64,000 nt of DNA. It comes from Succinatimonas sp. UBA7265 (lineage in GTDB: Bacteria > Pseudomonadota > Gammaproteobacteria > Enterobacterales > Succinivibrionaceae). Shown here piece by piece: positions 19,125 through 27,506 of this stretch. The notes below the pieces were generated by a model. It was given only the letters and a program-made list of their open reading frames with translations, did no database searches and was not told where the DNA came from. The stretch's first letter is position 1; every line of letters starts with the position of its first letter. A program made the translations under genes and the position numbers. The stretch is from contig DKSD01000093.1 in the NCBI GenBank assembly GCA_002473165.1, positions 1 through 64,000 of the forward strand, in the 5' to 3' direction.

Positions 19125-20534
19125 ATGAACAGGAAATGTAACTTGCGTTTAAAAAAATTCGCCTTGGTGTCAGCGTTAATTTTGTGTTTGCATTCAGCCA
19201 GTATCTTTGCGATATCGTCCGATCCCCATCCTATGGAAGACGATATCCAAGTCGCAATGCCATGTCATTCAATCATGGTTTTCAGAAAAATCTACACAGG
19301 AAACCGTACGAATCCGGCCTGCGCATTTTACGACCAGCCAAATGCTAAGAATCCATGTCGTATTCAGGGTAGCTTTGAGGATAACGAAGGGTTTTATTTT
19401 CTGCTGGCCAAATATGAACTCACAGAATATCAGTATCAGGTCTTAACCTCTTCTAAGTGTCCGGTGCACTCAAAAAAACTCGATCTGCCAGCTGTAAGCC
19501 ATTCACGCGACGATTACCGCAAAGCAGCATCGGCTTATTCTGCGTTCCTGCAAAAAAACGAAAATACTCCTTCTCAGGCTGATGTCAAAGCAATTGCAAG
19601 CCTTCCTTCAGAATGCTACTGGTCTTTCGCTCTTCGAGGAGGACTCAAAGTCAAAAGTGAAGTCCTTGCAAGCAAGACTTCATCGGGGGCTTTTGGATCA
19701 AACAATCTGCGCGATTACGCCTGGTACCAGGGCAGTGAGAGCGCTTCAGGCAGATTGCAGTTACCGGGAAGACTAAAACCCAATGCGCTGGGACTCTATG
19801 ACATGCTTGGGAATGCTCAGGAGATCATGGAAGATCCATACCAAGGCGGAACAAGCGGTATGTCCGTAAGAGGTGGCGGTTTCCTGACTCCCAAAAATGA
19901 GATCAACAATGAACTGCGTCTCGAAAGACCGCTTTACCTTAATGGCGAACCAGCAACAAATAAAGATACCGCAACCCGTTTCGAACTTGGGGTTCCTCAT
20001 TTCCTGTCAGCTCAAGATGTAGAACAAAAAAAAGAGCTCGATAAAAAAGAAGCTGTCTTAATTGCAAGAGCTGAAAATAACTCTGCAAATACAGATCCTG
20101 ACAGGCAAACTTATCAAACCAGTGAAGTCTCGAGAATAACAAACGGCTCAGGCTATAACCATATTAAAGAAAAGAACTCTTCTGAAGCAGCTTATACGAG
20201 CAAGAATGAATTAAAGAATAGTTTAAGCGCCAATGCTGCAGAAACCATAAAAGTCTGTCTTGCTCATCAAGGGTATAATTTAATTTGGTCCCCCAATTAC
20301 AAGGTAAGGGCATACAAAATTAATGGTGATAAATTAAACCAAATAATAAAACAAAATAGACCTAATTGGAAATCTAATTACAATCAGAAAAGTAATTTTT
20401 TAGTCGTACTATGGAATAATGGCGGTATAACCTCACTAAAAATATCTGGGGAAATTTCGTTTAAAGCTGAACATAAAATTAAAGACCAGTCTGGCGACAC
20501 TTGGAAAATAAAAAAAGGATGGAAATGTAATTAG
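19125..20534 (+). CDS. Secreted protein with formylglycine-generating-enzyme-like domain
   Basis: This 469-residue protein has a signal peptide (basic start, hydrophobic core about residues 13-29, likely cleavage after SIFA). An FGE-sulfatase (SUMF1-like) fold follows: ELTEYQYQVL, LPSECYWSFALRGG, NALGLYDMLGNAQEI and VRGGGF match the family pattern of LPTEAEWE..ARGG, GLYDMxGNVxEW and VxRGG. The family aromatic and acidic residues are altered (ECYWSFA, NAQEI), and no obvious catalytic Cys pair is seen, so it may be a binding rather than enzymatic version. After residue 330 the protein becomes Asn/Lys/Ser-rich, and the DNA is clearly more AT-rich than nearby genes. The function is unknown. Confidence 0.7.
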   Translation: MNRKCNLRLKKFALVSALILCLHSASIFAISSDPHPMEDDIQVAMPCHSIMVFRKIYTGNRTNPACAFYDQPNAKNPCRIQGSFEDNEGFYFLLAKYELTEYQYQVLTSSKCPVHSKKLDLPAVSHSRDDYRKAASAYSAFLQKNENTPSQADVKAIASLPSECYWSFALRGGLKVKSEVLASKTSSGAFGSNNLRDYAWYQGSESASGRLQLPGRLKPNALGLYDMLGNAQEIMEDPYQGGTSGMSVRGGGFLTPKNEINNELRLERPLYLNGEPATNKDTATRFELGVPHFLSAQDVEQKKELDKKEAVLIARAENNSANTDPDRQTYQTSEVSRITNGSGYNHIKEKNSSEAAYTSKNELKNSLSANAAETIKVCLAHQGYNLIWSPNYKVRAYKINGDKLNQIIKQNRPNWKSNYNQKSNFLVVLWNNGGITSLKISGEISFKAEHKIKDQSGDTWKIKKGWKCN

Positions 20535-20575
20535 CCTACTTTTTGTTTTACCAAACTTTTGAGAGATTAAATGCT

Positions 20576-20608
20576 CAAAGGGCGCAAAAGCACCCTTTGT
20601 TTTCTTTG
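20576..20608 (+). terminator. Terminator after the FGE-like gene
   Basis: CAAAGGG (20576-20582) pairs with CCCTTTG (20593-20599) and is followed by TTTTCTTTG. It lies 42 bases after the stop codon. Confidence 0.65.
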
Positions 20609-20642
20609 TCACACCAGAGGAATGTCGCGCACAGCATTGTGA

Positions 20643-21338
20643 TTAAGCAGATTCAGCGCCTTGTTCCTGCTGTTTTTTTGCTCTGCGTTTCTCCATTATT
20701 TCCGCCTTTCTCCCCACATAAGCCATGTACGCAGCCTGAGATTGCGGATCTGCTTTGATTTTCCGAACTTCTTTGTCAATTTCGCTTAAGAATTCAGTAT
20801 CCGGTTTGCCGGTGTTCAGATAATCAAGAAACTTCATTAAATCCGCTCCGACATCACTTGGATCCTGACCACCGGAACTCAGGATAATCCATTGAACGCC
20901 ATCGTTGAGTTTGATGCTCGGATCCTCAACACAGCGACTCTCTAAGAGGTACCTTTTGTCCTTGCCGTCAAATGCCGCAAAATTACACAGAGATATCAGA
21001 TAAATATCAATTGGCATAAATCTGCCATACTTTTCTTCCATGCTGCGATCCAAAAAGACCTGGCAATAACGGCTGTGCGCTATCAGTTTATCTTCAGGAT
21101 CATCAATACCTGTCAGTCCGACGGCAATTTGAGTGCGGGCGTCATCATCAAGCCGGATGTCAAAGCGCACCCCTTTTTCCGGACGCTCGATGAGACTCTC
21201 ATCGGTATCCAAGGACGAGATCTCCGCGATCCTGACATCGAGGATCTGCTCGATCAGGCGCTTTGCCCGATCAGGGTTGCAGAAGATCCTGTTGAAGATG
21301 AATTCTGAGGTTAAAGGTAACTCATTGAGTTCTTTCAC
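20643..21338 (-). CDS. Rpn/PDDEXK_2-family protein with degenerate active site
   Basis: This 231-residue protein follows the layout of the Rpn recombination-promoting nuclease / PDDEXK_2 family: SEFIFNRIF start, FDIRLDDD core strand, SRYCQVFLD helix, and a Lys/Glu-rich end. The catalytic segment normally reads like IEMQ, but here it is IAVGL, so the Glu and Gln expected to bind metal are missing. The acidic FDIRLDDD part remains. The protein is full length and uninterrupted, which suggests it is kept despite probable loss of nuclease activity. These genes usually occur as multiple patchy copies. Confidence 0.78.
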   Translation of the reverse strand: MKELNELPLTSEFIFNRIFCNPDRAKRLIEQILDVRIAEISSLDTDESLIERPEKGVRFDIRLDDDARTQIAVGLTGIDDPEDKLIAHSRYCQVFLDRSMEEKYGRFMPIDIYLISLCNFAAFDGKDKRYLLESRCVEDPSIKLNDGVQWIILSSGGQDPSDVGADLMKFLDYLNTGKPDTEFLSEIDKEVRKIKADPQSQAAYMAYVGRKAEIMEKRRAKKQQEQGAESA

Positions 21339-21413
21339 ATTAGCTCCTAAATAGTCACTTTTTACTAAAAATTGAATAAACCGCGTCAGGCCGCTTTATC
21401 AAAAGACGGTCTG

Positions 21414-22769
21414 TCAGTTCTGCTGCGATGGAATGTAATAACGCCCCGGCCCGTTGCCGCGCATCTGGATTTCACCGTGCTCCGCCATGTCTTTTAGCAG
21501 CATGTAGGCCCGGGTTTTGCTCACGTGTAACAACGCCTGCACCTGCTGTCTGGTGATTTTCCCGTAGGCAGCGACAGCGGCGACCACGGCTGATTTTTCT
21601 GTAAGGGTTTTGTAATTTGAAGCGCCAGGGGCAGTCTGCATAAAAACAAGCGGCGCAGCCTGTGGCGCCCGGGGATCGCGATCCCCGCAACCGCGAACGG
21701 GCAGCACGGCCGAGAACGCTCCGGCGACAGCTTTAAATTCAGGTTTATCCGATGAATTTGCATATAAATTTTCGATTTTTTGGATTCCGCTGCCGCACGA
21801 GTGCGCAAGTCCCAGGCGGCATAAGAGCGCCATGAGCGCTTTATTGCGCGGCATGGACGCACCCAGCATAGCGGCCTCCAGGGAGAACCCGGAGGGCATG
21901 CCGCCCACAGAGACGATCTGCAACCTGTCTTCAAAGATCCTGACAAAGGTACTGTCCCCCAGCGTGTAGTCGCGGTGCGCCATCGCGTTAACCAGCACTT
22001 CCCTTACTGCCTCCTCAGGAAAGTCCCCTGCATCCGTCCTCCCGTCGCATGCGGCTCTTTTAGGGCTGAGACAGACGATAAACTCAAGAGCCTCTGAGAT
22101 CTGCTTTAAGAGCGATCCCTTAAACGTGCGACAATCCCGCAGTTCGGGCACCTCGCCTCCGTTAAAGACCGCCGCTTTAAGGCAATGCGTGCACTGATCG
22201 GAGAGCTGCAGCGCCAGATTCGTGTACAGCCCGTCCGCGCCTGTAAACCCTGTTTCGCTTTTCCATGATCCGCTAAACTTAATCTGGTGAGAGTTCATAA
22301 ACTCCGCAAAAGCCTCGAATGTCAGTTCCTGGCAAAGCGCGCGCCGGCTTTCAAAACTCCCGTCCCCCGCGGCATCGAGCATTTTCCTGATCTCAAGTGC
22401 CGTAAGCGGCACGCTGGCGCCGCCGCGCCTTGCAAACACCCCTGAGGGAGTCATTCCGGCGCTTTTGAGGTAATAGGGCCGGTAAGGGCCGGGGCTGACA
22501 CGGAGGCGGATTGCGGTTTTAGCCCCTGGCGGCGCCGTGTTTAACCGCACGAACGGCAGGACATCAGGCTCAATGGTTTCAAACAGAGCATCCGAGATCC
22601 GGCACATCAGCTGATCGGGATCGGCGGCAGCTCCGGCAGACGTTTCGTCTGCGCACATCCCGATCCAAAGATTTCCGCCTTCGCTGTTGGCCAGGGCGAC
22701 GACATCACGGGCGAGATCCTCAGGGCAGTCCGCCTTAAATTCAGTTTGCTGTTCTTCAATTGCCATCAT
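21414..22769 (-). CDS. AlbA_2 / HATPase_c_4 ATP-binding transcriptional regulator-like protein
   Basis: This 451-residue protein has an N-terminal AlbA_2 (Schlafen AAA_4-like) domain, with QTEFKAD at the start and ALANSEGGNLWIGM near residue 30. A middle GHKL-type HATPase_c_4 region contains REVLVNAMAHRDYT and FEDRLQIVSVGGMP, and the C-terminus is a winged-helix segment around TRQQVQALLHVSKTRAYMLL. Such proteins are widespread, laterally mobile and thought to be DNA-binding regulators. The target is unknown. It sits with the Rpn-like gene, which supports an accessory origin for this stretch. Confidence 0.82.
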   Translation of the reverse strand: MMAIEEQQTEFKADCPEDLARDVVALANSEGGNLWIGMCADETSAGAAADPDQLMCRISDALFETIEPDVLPFVRLNTAPPGAKTAIRLRVSPGPYRPYYLKSAGMTPSGVFARRGGASVPLTALEIRKMLDAAGDGSFESRRALCQELTFEAFAEFMNSHQIKFSGSWKSETGFTGADGLYTNLALQLSDQCTHCLKAAVFNGGEVPELRDCRTFKGSLLKQISEALEFIVCLSPKRAACDGRTDAGDFPEEAVREVLVNAMAHRDYTLGDSTFVRIFEDRLQIVSVGGMPSGFSLEAAMLGASMPRNKALMALLCRLGLAHSCGSGIQKIENLYANSSDKPEFKAVAGAFSAVLPVRGCGDRDPRAPQAAPLVFMQTAPGASNYKTLTEKSAVVAAVAAYGKITRQQVQALLHVSKTRAYMLLKDMAEHGEIQMRGNGPGRYYIPSQQN

Positions 22770-23047
22770 TCAGGCCCTGTATTCCGCAGCGGACGGTTCT
22801 TTAAAAAAATCCGTTTAAGTCGTTTAATGTTCACTTATCGTTTAGCGCAGAAATTTTATCAAATGAGGCGCTTCTGCCGCAAGCGCGCCTGATTATTCCG
22901 AAAATTCGCAGTACAACGCAGTTTTTCTGATTAAAGCGAAACGTTCATTTACAGTTCCTAAACAGGTCATAATTAAAGAGATATTAATGAGGCAGTCACA
23001 AGACGGGGATGCGCCCGCCTTGTGCCGGATTAAACGATGAAATGAGC
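22770..23047. other. Intergenic region between the AlbA_2 gene and fliR
   Basis: About 280 bases with no gene visible. A stem of CACAAG (22997-23002) and CTTGTG (23019-23024), with partial inner pairing, lies just past the fliR stop codon. It may end the flagellar transcript, though it lacks a good T tract. The rest is AT-rich and probably holds the AlbA_2 gene promoter. Confidence 0.4.
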
Positions 23048-23848
23048 TTAAGGCCCGATCAGGCCGTCGCAGGAGGTGCCGACCAGCGTGCAGGTGCGGC
23101 TTACGACTTCATTGAAGTCAGCGGTGAAATTGCCCATGAACGCATTCATGCTCAACACCAGCACGACCAGGCCCACGATCATGGAAACGGCGAAGCCCAG
23201 CGAGAAGATGTTCAGCTGCGGGGCCGCGCGGGTCATCACACCCAAAGTGAAGTTGACGATGAGCATGGTGCAGATGGCCGAGAGCGCCATGGCCACGGCG
23301 CCCTCAAACATGAAGCTGCCAAAGAGCGCCATGTCATACAGGCCGTTTTGCGGCAGAAAACCTGAACCTATGGGCAGCGTCTCAAAGCTCATGAGCATGA
23401 GGCTGAAGAAGGCGATATGCCCGTTTAGCGCGAAGAACACCAGAATGGAGAGGATGGTGAAGAACTGCCCGACCACCGGGGCGTTCGTGCCGGAGACCGG
23501 ATCGACGAGCGAGGCAAAGCCCAGGCCGGTCTGCATGGCGATCGCCTGGCCAGCCATCGCAAAGATCTGCGCTATAAGCTGCGTCATGTAGCCTATGGCA
23601 AGCCCCTTTAACACTTCCTCAAATACGGTGATGAGGCCTGCAACCGAGAAAGGATACAGGCCCTCAGGCGGCGCGGGCACGGAGGGGAGCACGCACACGG
23701 TAAACGCGACGGCCAACAGCGCGCGCACCATCATGGGCACGGTCGATCCCGAGATCGCAAAGAACGAGGCTAAAAAACCTGAGATCCTGCAAAAGGGAAA
23801 GATCAGCGCCGAGAGACCGCCTAAAGTGATGGGCTCTAAAAAATTCAT
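23048..23848 (-). CDS. fliR: Flagellar export apparatus protein FliR
   Basis: This 266-residue inner membrane protein of the flagellar type III export gate has about six hydrophobic segments and the typical MQTGLGFASLVDP motif near residue 105. It is the last gene of the leftward fliE-to-fliR series. In many relatives flhB follows fliR, and in some it is fused to it. Neither applies here, so flhB must lie outside the window. Confidence 0.92.
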   Translation of the reverse strand: MNFLEPITLGGLSALIFPFCRISGFLASFFAISGSTVPMMVRALLAVAFTVCVLPSVPAPPEGLYPFSVAGLITVFEEVLKGLAIGYMTQLIAQIFAMAGQAIAMQTGLGFASLVDPVSGTNAPVVGQFFTILSILVFFALNGHIAFFSLMLMSFETLPIGSGFLPQNGLYDMALFGSFMFEGAVAMALSAICTMLIVNFTLGVMTRAAPQLNIFSLGFAVSMIVGLVVLVLSMNAFMGNFTADFNEVVSRTCTLVGTSCDGLIGP

Positions 23849-23857
23849 GCCGCCGCG

Positions 23858-24127
23858 TCAGGCCAGGACCTGCGGGATCTCCTCTACCATCTGCTGAAAG
23901 AAGCCCATAAGCTTCTCAAGGCCCCAGTGGGCGCCGACCATGAGCGCCGCCACCGTGACTAAAAGCCTGGGCAGAAACGAGAGCGTCTGCTCGTTGATGG
24001 ACGTCGCCGCCTGAAAGATCGAGACGCACAGGCCGACGATCAGCGAAGGGATGATCGACGCCGCCACGAGCAGCGCCACCAGGCCCAAAGCCTGGCGCAC
24101 GATGTCAACGAATACCTCAGGTTGCAT
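23858..24127 (-). CDS. fliQ: Flagellar export apparatus protein FliQ
   Basis: This 89-residue protein has two membrane helices. FliQ surrounds FliP and FliR in the export gate. The frame is open for 28 codons further upstream with no family resemblance. The ATG at 24127 starts MQPEVFVDIVRQAL, the conserved FliQ N-terminus. It ends 9 bases before fliR and begins 10 bases after fliP. Confidence 0.92.
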   Translation of the reverse strand: MQPEVFVDIVRQALGLVALLVAASIIPSLIVGLCVSIFQAATSINEQTLSFLPRLLVTVAALMVGAHWGLEKLMGFFQQMVEEIPQVLA

Positions 24128-24137
24128 GCACCGCCTC

Positions 24138-24962
24138 CTACGAAGGCACGCCCAGGCCGTAGCTTTGGACGAGCGTGCCCATGATGAGCTGCCAGCCGTC
24201 CACCAGCACAAAGAGCATAAGTTTAAAAGGCAAAGACACGATCATCGGCGAGAGCATCATCATGCCCATGGCCATGAGGATCGACGCCACGACCAGATCG
24301 ATGATGAGGAAGGGCAAAAAGAGCATAAAGCCTATCTGGAAAGCCGTCTTAAGCTCCGAGACCATAAAAGCGGGGATCACGACCCTCAGCGGCAGGCCCT
24401 CAGGCTCGTCGGCTTTCTCGTTGGCGTAGGCGGCAAAGGCGTTGAGATCGCTTAGGCGTGTCTGCTCGACCATAAAATGCTTCAACGGCACCTGAGCCCT
24501 TTCAAAGGCCTCGCGCGCCTGGATCTCATCGTTGATGTAAGGCTCGATGGCGTCCGTGTACATCTGATCGAACACCGGCGTCATGATAAAGAGCGTCAGG
24601 AACAGCGCGATGCCGATGATGACCTGGTTTGAAGGCGAGGTTTGCAGGCCCATGGCCTGCCTGAGGATGGCCATCACAATGACGATGCGGGTAAACGACG
24701 TCATCATGATGAGGATCGAAGGCAAAAACGACAGCAGCGTCATGAGCACGACGACCTGCAGCGAGACGCTGTAGTCCGAGGTGCCGTCAGGGTTGCTCTT
24801 TACCGTGAACGCCGTGATGTCGAGATCGGCAGCCTGCGCCGTCGAGAGGAAATACAGCAGCGCGCCGCTGATTACTGCGGCAAGCGCGCTTAACGCCAGC
24901 GTGCGCTTGAGCGTTGCGAGCTTTAGCAAAAGCTCTTTGGTGCAGGGGGCCTCAAGGCGCAT
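24138..24962 (-). CDS. fliP: Flagellar export apparatus protein FliP
   Basis: This 274-residue core subunit of the export gate has a cleavable N-terminal hydrophobic segment ending near AQA, then [17 protein letters not shown] and [22 protein letters not shown], both FliP signatures. The frame opens 16 codons earlier. The ATG at 24962 is chosen because GGGAGG lies about 6 bases before it; it overlaps the fliO end by 11 bases, suggesting coupling. Confidence 0.93.
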   Translation of the reverse strand: MRLEAPCTKELLLKLATLKRTLALSALAAVISGALLYFLSTAQAADLDITAFTVKSNPDGTSDYSVSLQVVVLMTLLSFLPSILIMMTSFTRIVIVMAILRQAMGLQTSPSNQVIIGIALFLTLFIMTPVFDQMYTDAIEPYINDEIQAREAFERAQVPLKHFMVEQTRLSDLNAFAAYANEKADEPEGLPLRVVIPAFMVSELKTAFQIGFMLFLPFLIIDLVVASILMAMGMMMLSPMIVSLPFKLMLFVLVDGWQLIMGTLVQSYGLGVPS

Positions 24963-25353
24963 GCGTGCCCTCCCCGCCTTGGACCTGAGAAGCGGCGGTT
25001 TCTTTGGCAAGCGCCTGCTTAAAGCCGCCGTCCGTGAGATCGGCTATAAGCGAGATCTGAGATGCGGTGACGCCCAAAAGCAGCGTGCGCTCGCCTGCTT
25101 TGACCTCAACGAGGCGCTCTTTTGGCCCGAGCGCGAGCTGCGAGACGATCTTATAGCGCCCGCCGCCCTGGAAGCGGAAACGGGTCTTTTTAACGCCCCA
25201 TGCCAATATCACTATGAGCGCGATGACCGCGAGGGTTGAGAGCAGCCAGGAGACGAGCTGCCCCGTCCCCAAAACCCGCGAACCCTCCTCCTGCTCTGCG
25301 GCAAAAGCCGGCAGGGCAGCGAGGAGGGCTGACAGGCACAGGAATTTCGTCAT
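24952..25353 (-). CDS. fliO: Flagellar assembly protein FliO
   Basis: This 133-residue protein has an N-terminal signal-like segment, one strong membrane helix (about residues 32-54, [20 protein letters not shown]) and a cytoplasmic tail with [17 protein letters not shown], the FliO core. FliO is a scaffold for assembling FliP. It overlaps fliN by 4 bases and fliP by 11. Confidence 0.88.
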   Translation of the reverse strand: MTKFLCLSALLAALPAFAAEQEEGSRVLGTGQLVSWLLSTLAVIALIVILAWGVKKTRFRFQGGGRYKIVSQLALGPKERLVEVKAGERTLLLGVTASQISLIADLTDGGFKQALAKETAASQVQGGEGTHAP

Positions 25354-25781
25354 TTGAGTTTCTTAATGCGCTCGACCTGGGAGATCACGTCCGTTAAGCG
25401 GATGCCGAACTTGTCGTTGACCACCACGACCTCGCCGTGGGCGATGAGCGTGCCGTTTACCAGCACATCCAAAGGCTCGCCTGCCAGGCGCTCAAGCTCG
25501 ATCACGGAGCCCTGGTTTAGCTGCAGCAGATTGCGGATGCTGATCTTGGCGTGGCCGACTTCCATGGTGATGGTGACGGGGATGTCCATGATCGCGTCGA
25601 GCTTGCGGCGCTCTTCGCGCGACAGCGGCGCCTTGTTCTGGGAGGAGGCGTCTTCGCTGAAAGCCTCGACCTCGGCCTGCTCGGCAGGCGCCGCGCCGCC
25701 GGTGGCTTCTTCACCGGTCTGCTGGGCGTTGAGCGCCGCGGCCCATTCGTCGGCTAGTTTCTGATCGTCTGAGTCTGACAT
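25350..25781 (-). CDS. fliN: Flagellar motor switch protein FliN
   Basis: This 143-residue protein has an acidic, Ala/Glu-rich N-terminal arm (residues 1-60) and the SpoA fold at about residues 65-140, with IPVTITMEVGHAKISI and LDVLVNGTLIAHGEVVVVNDKFGIR. FliN forms the lower C-ring with FliM and helps switch rotation. It begins 12 bases after fliM and overlaps fliO by 4 bases. Confidence 0.94.
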   Translation of the reverse strand: MSDSDDQKLADEWAAALNAQQTGEEATGGAAPAEQAEVEAFSEDASSQNKAPLSREERRKLDAIMDIPVTITMEVGHAKISIRNLLQLNQGSVIELERLAGEPLDVLVNGTLIAHGEVVVVNDKFGIRLTDVISQVERIKKLK

Positions 25782-25793
25782 AATGTCTCTTCC

Positions 25794-26840
25794 TTAGTCG
25801 TCATCATATTCCTCAGCCTCGTCTTCGTCAGTGAGGCTGATGCTGTTGCCCTTGATGAAGGAGATCTCGCTCTTCATGCTCTTAGGACGCTCGAGCACCT
25901 TGCTGATGCGGATGGCCAGCTTGTCCTTCGTGCGGCCGAGCTTGGCGTGATAGCTGGGGAGATCCTCGACATACACCAAAAGATCCTCGGGCAGATCCAC
26001 CGGGATGATGTCGCCGGGCTTGAAATCCATGATCTGCTGCAGCGTGACATCGCGATCGAGGAGTTTGACGCGCATGTCAACGGGCACGTCCATGACTTCC
26101 TCGCGCAGCGCGCGGTTCCAGCGCACGTCCGTATCGCCCTTGTCCGACTGCACGCCGGCGTCCAAAAGCTCGCGTATAGGTTCGATCATCGAATACGGGA
26201 AGCAGATGTGCAGATCGCCGCCGCCGCCGTCGAGATCGATGTGGAACTTGTTGACCACGAGCACCTCGGAGGGGCTCACGATGTTGGCCATGGACGGGTT
26301 GACCTCGGAGTCGAGGTACTCGAACTCGACGTCCATGACCGGCGCCCAGGCTTCCTTGTAATCCTCAAAGACCATCTTCAGGACTTTTTGGATGATGCGC
26401 CTCTCCGTAGGCGTGAACTCGCGGCCTTCGATCTTGGTGCGGAAACGGCCTTCGCCGCCGAAGAAATTCTCCACGAGGATGAACACAAGGCGCGCCTCGA
26501 GCGTTACGAGCGCCGTGCCTTTTAAGGGACGGAAGCGCACCATGTTCAGCGACGTCGGCACGTACAGCGCCTGCACGTACTCGGAGAACTTCATCATCTG
26601 CACGCCCGACCAGGTCACCTCGGCGCTGTGGCGCAGCATGTTGAACAGGCTGATGCGCATGTGGCGGGCAAAGCGCTCGTCCACGAGTTCCAGCGTCGGC
26701 ATGCGGCCGCGGACGATGCGTTCCTGCGAGCCGAAGTCAAAGGGCTTGATGCCGCTGTCGTCTTTGGGCTGCTCAGGCTCTACGTCATCCGCCCCGTGAA
26801 GGAGGGCGTCGATCTCATCCTGTGTCAGAAACTCTGTCAT
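25794..26840 (-). CDS. fliM: Flagellar motor switch protein FliM
   Basis: This 348-residue C-ring protein has the N-terminal CheY-P-binding motif LTQDEIDALL (residues 5-14), followed by a central CheC-like domain that begins with ERIVRGRMPTLELVDERFAR. The C-terminal SpoA domain pairs with FliN. An Asp/Glu-rich tail ends the protein. It lies 15 bases after fliL. CheY is encoded in the second flagellar block. Confidence 0.95.
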   Translation of the reverse strand: MTEFLTQDEIDALLHGADDVEPEQPKDDSGIKPFDFGSQERIVRGRMPTLELVDERFARHMRISLFNMLRHSAEVTWSGVQMMKFSEYVQALYVPTSLNMVRFRPLKGTALVTLEARLVFILVENFFGGEGRFRTKIEGREFTPTERRIIQKVLKMVFEDYKEAWAPVMDVEFEYLDSEVNPSMANIVSPSEVLVVNKFHIDLDGGGGDLHICFPYSMIEPIRELLDAGVQSDKGDTDVRWNRALREEVMDVPVDMRVKLLDRDVTLQQIMDFKPGDIIPVDLPEDLLVYVEDLPSYHAKLGRTKDKLAIRISKVLERPKSMKSEISFIKGNSISLTDEDEAEEYDDD

Positions 26841-26855
26841 CAGACCACCTGATGC

Positions 26856-27398
26856 TTACTGCATCACAAACGCCGTAAAGAGCACCTTTTCCACCACCGG
26901 GGCGCGCGCCACCTCGGACATCTTGCCGCGCAGCGCGTCCAAAAGCTCGATCTTCAGGCGCTCGCGCCCTGAGGGCATGAGCAGCGCGGCGTAGTTCTCG
27001 GCTGAAAGCTTGTTGAGGATGGTGCTGCTCAAAAGCTCGCGGTGCTTTTTGGCCAGCGCCTCGTTGTCAGGGCCTGACACGACGAGCACCACGTCGACCT
27101 GCGCCGTGTGCGCGCGATCGCGGTAGCTTAAGTTAAAAGTAAACGGCTGATCGAACTTGACGTACATGTCGCGGGTTTTGGCAGCCTCGGCGGCCTCGGC
27201 GGCAGCCTGCTGGGCGGCCAGCTCCTCCGGGGTAGGCCCCGAGGGCTCAAAAGGCGGCAGCTTCATAAAGTAGGCAGCGCCCATGTAGCCGCCGCCTGCC
27301 AGCACCATGAGCGCCAGCAGCAGCATGATCATCACGACCAGCTTTTTGCCCCGCTTCGGGGTGCTCAGTTCGTCATCAGAATCGGCCTTTTTTGCCAT
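26856..27398 (-). CDS. fliL: Flagellar basal body-associated protein FliL
   Basis: This 180-residue protein has a basic N-terminus, one membrane helix (about residues 20-46) and an Ala/Glu-rich linker, then a periplasmic domain with YVKFDQPFTFNL. FliL surrounds the stator at the basal body and supports torque. GGAGGAG lies directly ahead of the ATG. It follows fliK across a 108-base gap with two hairpins. Confidence 0.9.
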   Translation of the reverse strand: MAKKADSDDELSTPKRGKKLVVMIMLLLALMVLAGGGYMGAAYFMKLPPFEPSGPTPEELAAQQAAAEAAEAAKTRDMYVKFDQPFTFNLSYRDRAHTAQVDVVLVVSGPDNEALAKKHRELLSSTILNKLSAENYAALLMPSGRERLKIELLDALRGKMSEVARAPVVEKVLFTAFVMQ

Positions 27399-27431
27399 GC
27401 TCTCCTCCGTTATTCTTGTATTTTATCTCAT

Positions 27432-27497
27432 AATCAAAGCGATCCCCGTCAGATTTTGGGGAATGTGAGGCCCCGCGCGCTCGCGTGCGGGGCCTTT
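27432..27497 (-). other. Paired hairpins between fliK and fliL
   Basis: A strong stem (27468-27476 with 27487-27495, GC-rich) follows the fliK stop. A smaller CCCC/GGGG hairpin lies at about 27442-27462. On the coding (minus) strand no T run follows either, so they look like RNA processing or stability elements rather than terminators. On the plus strand the large stem ends in TTT. Confidence 0.5.
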
Positions 27498-27506
27498 AAG
27501 ACGCAA

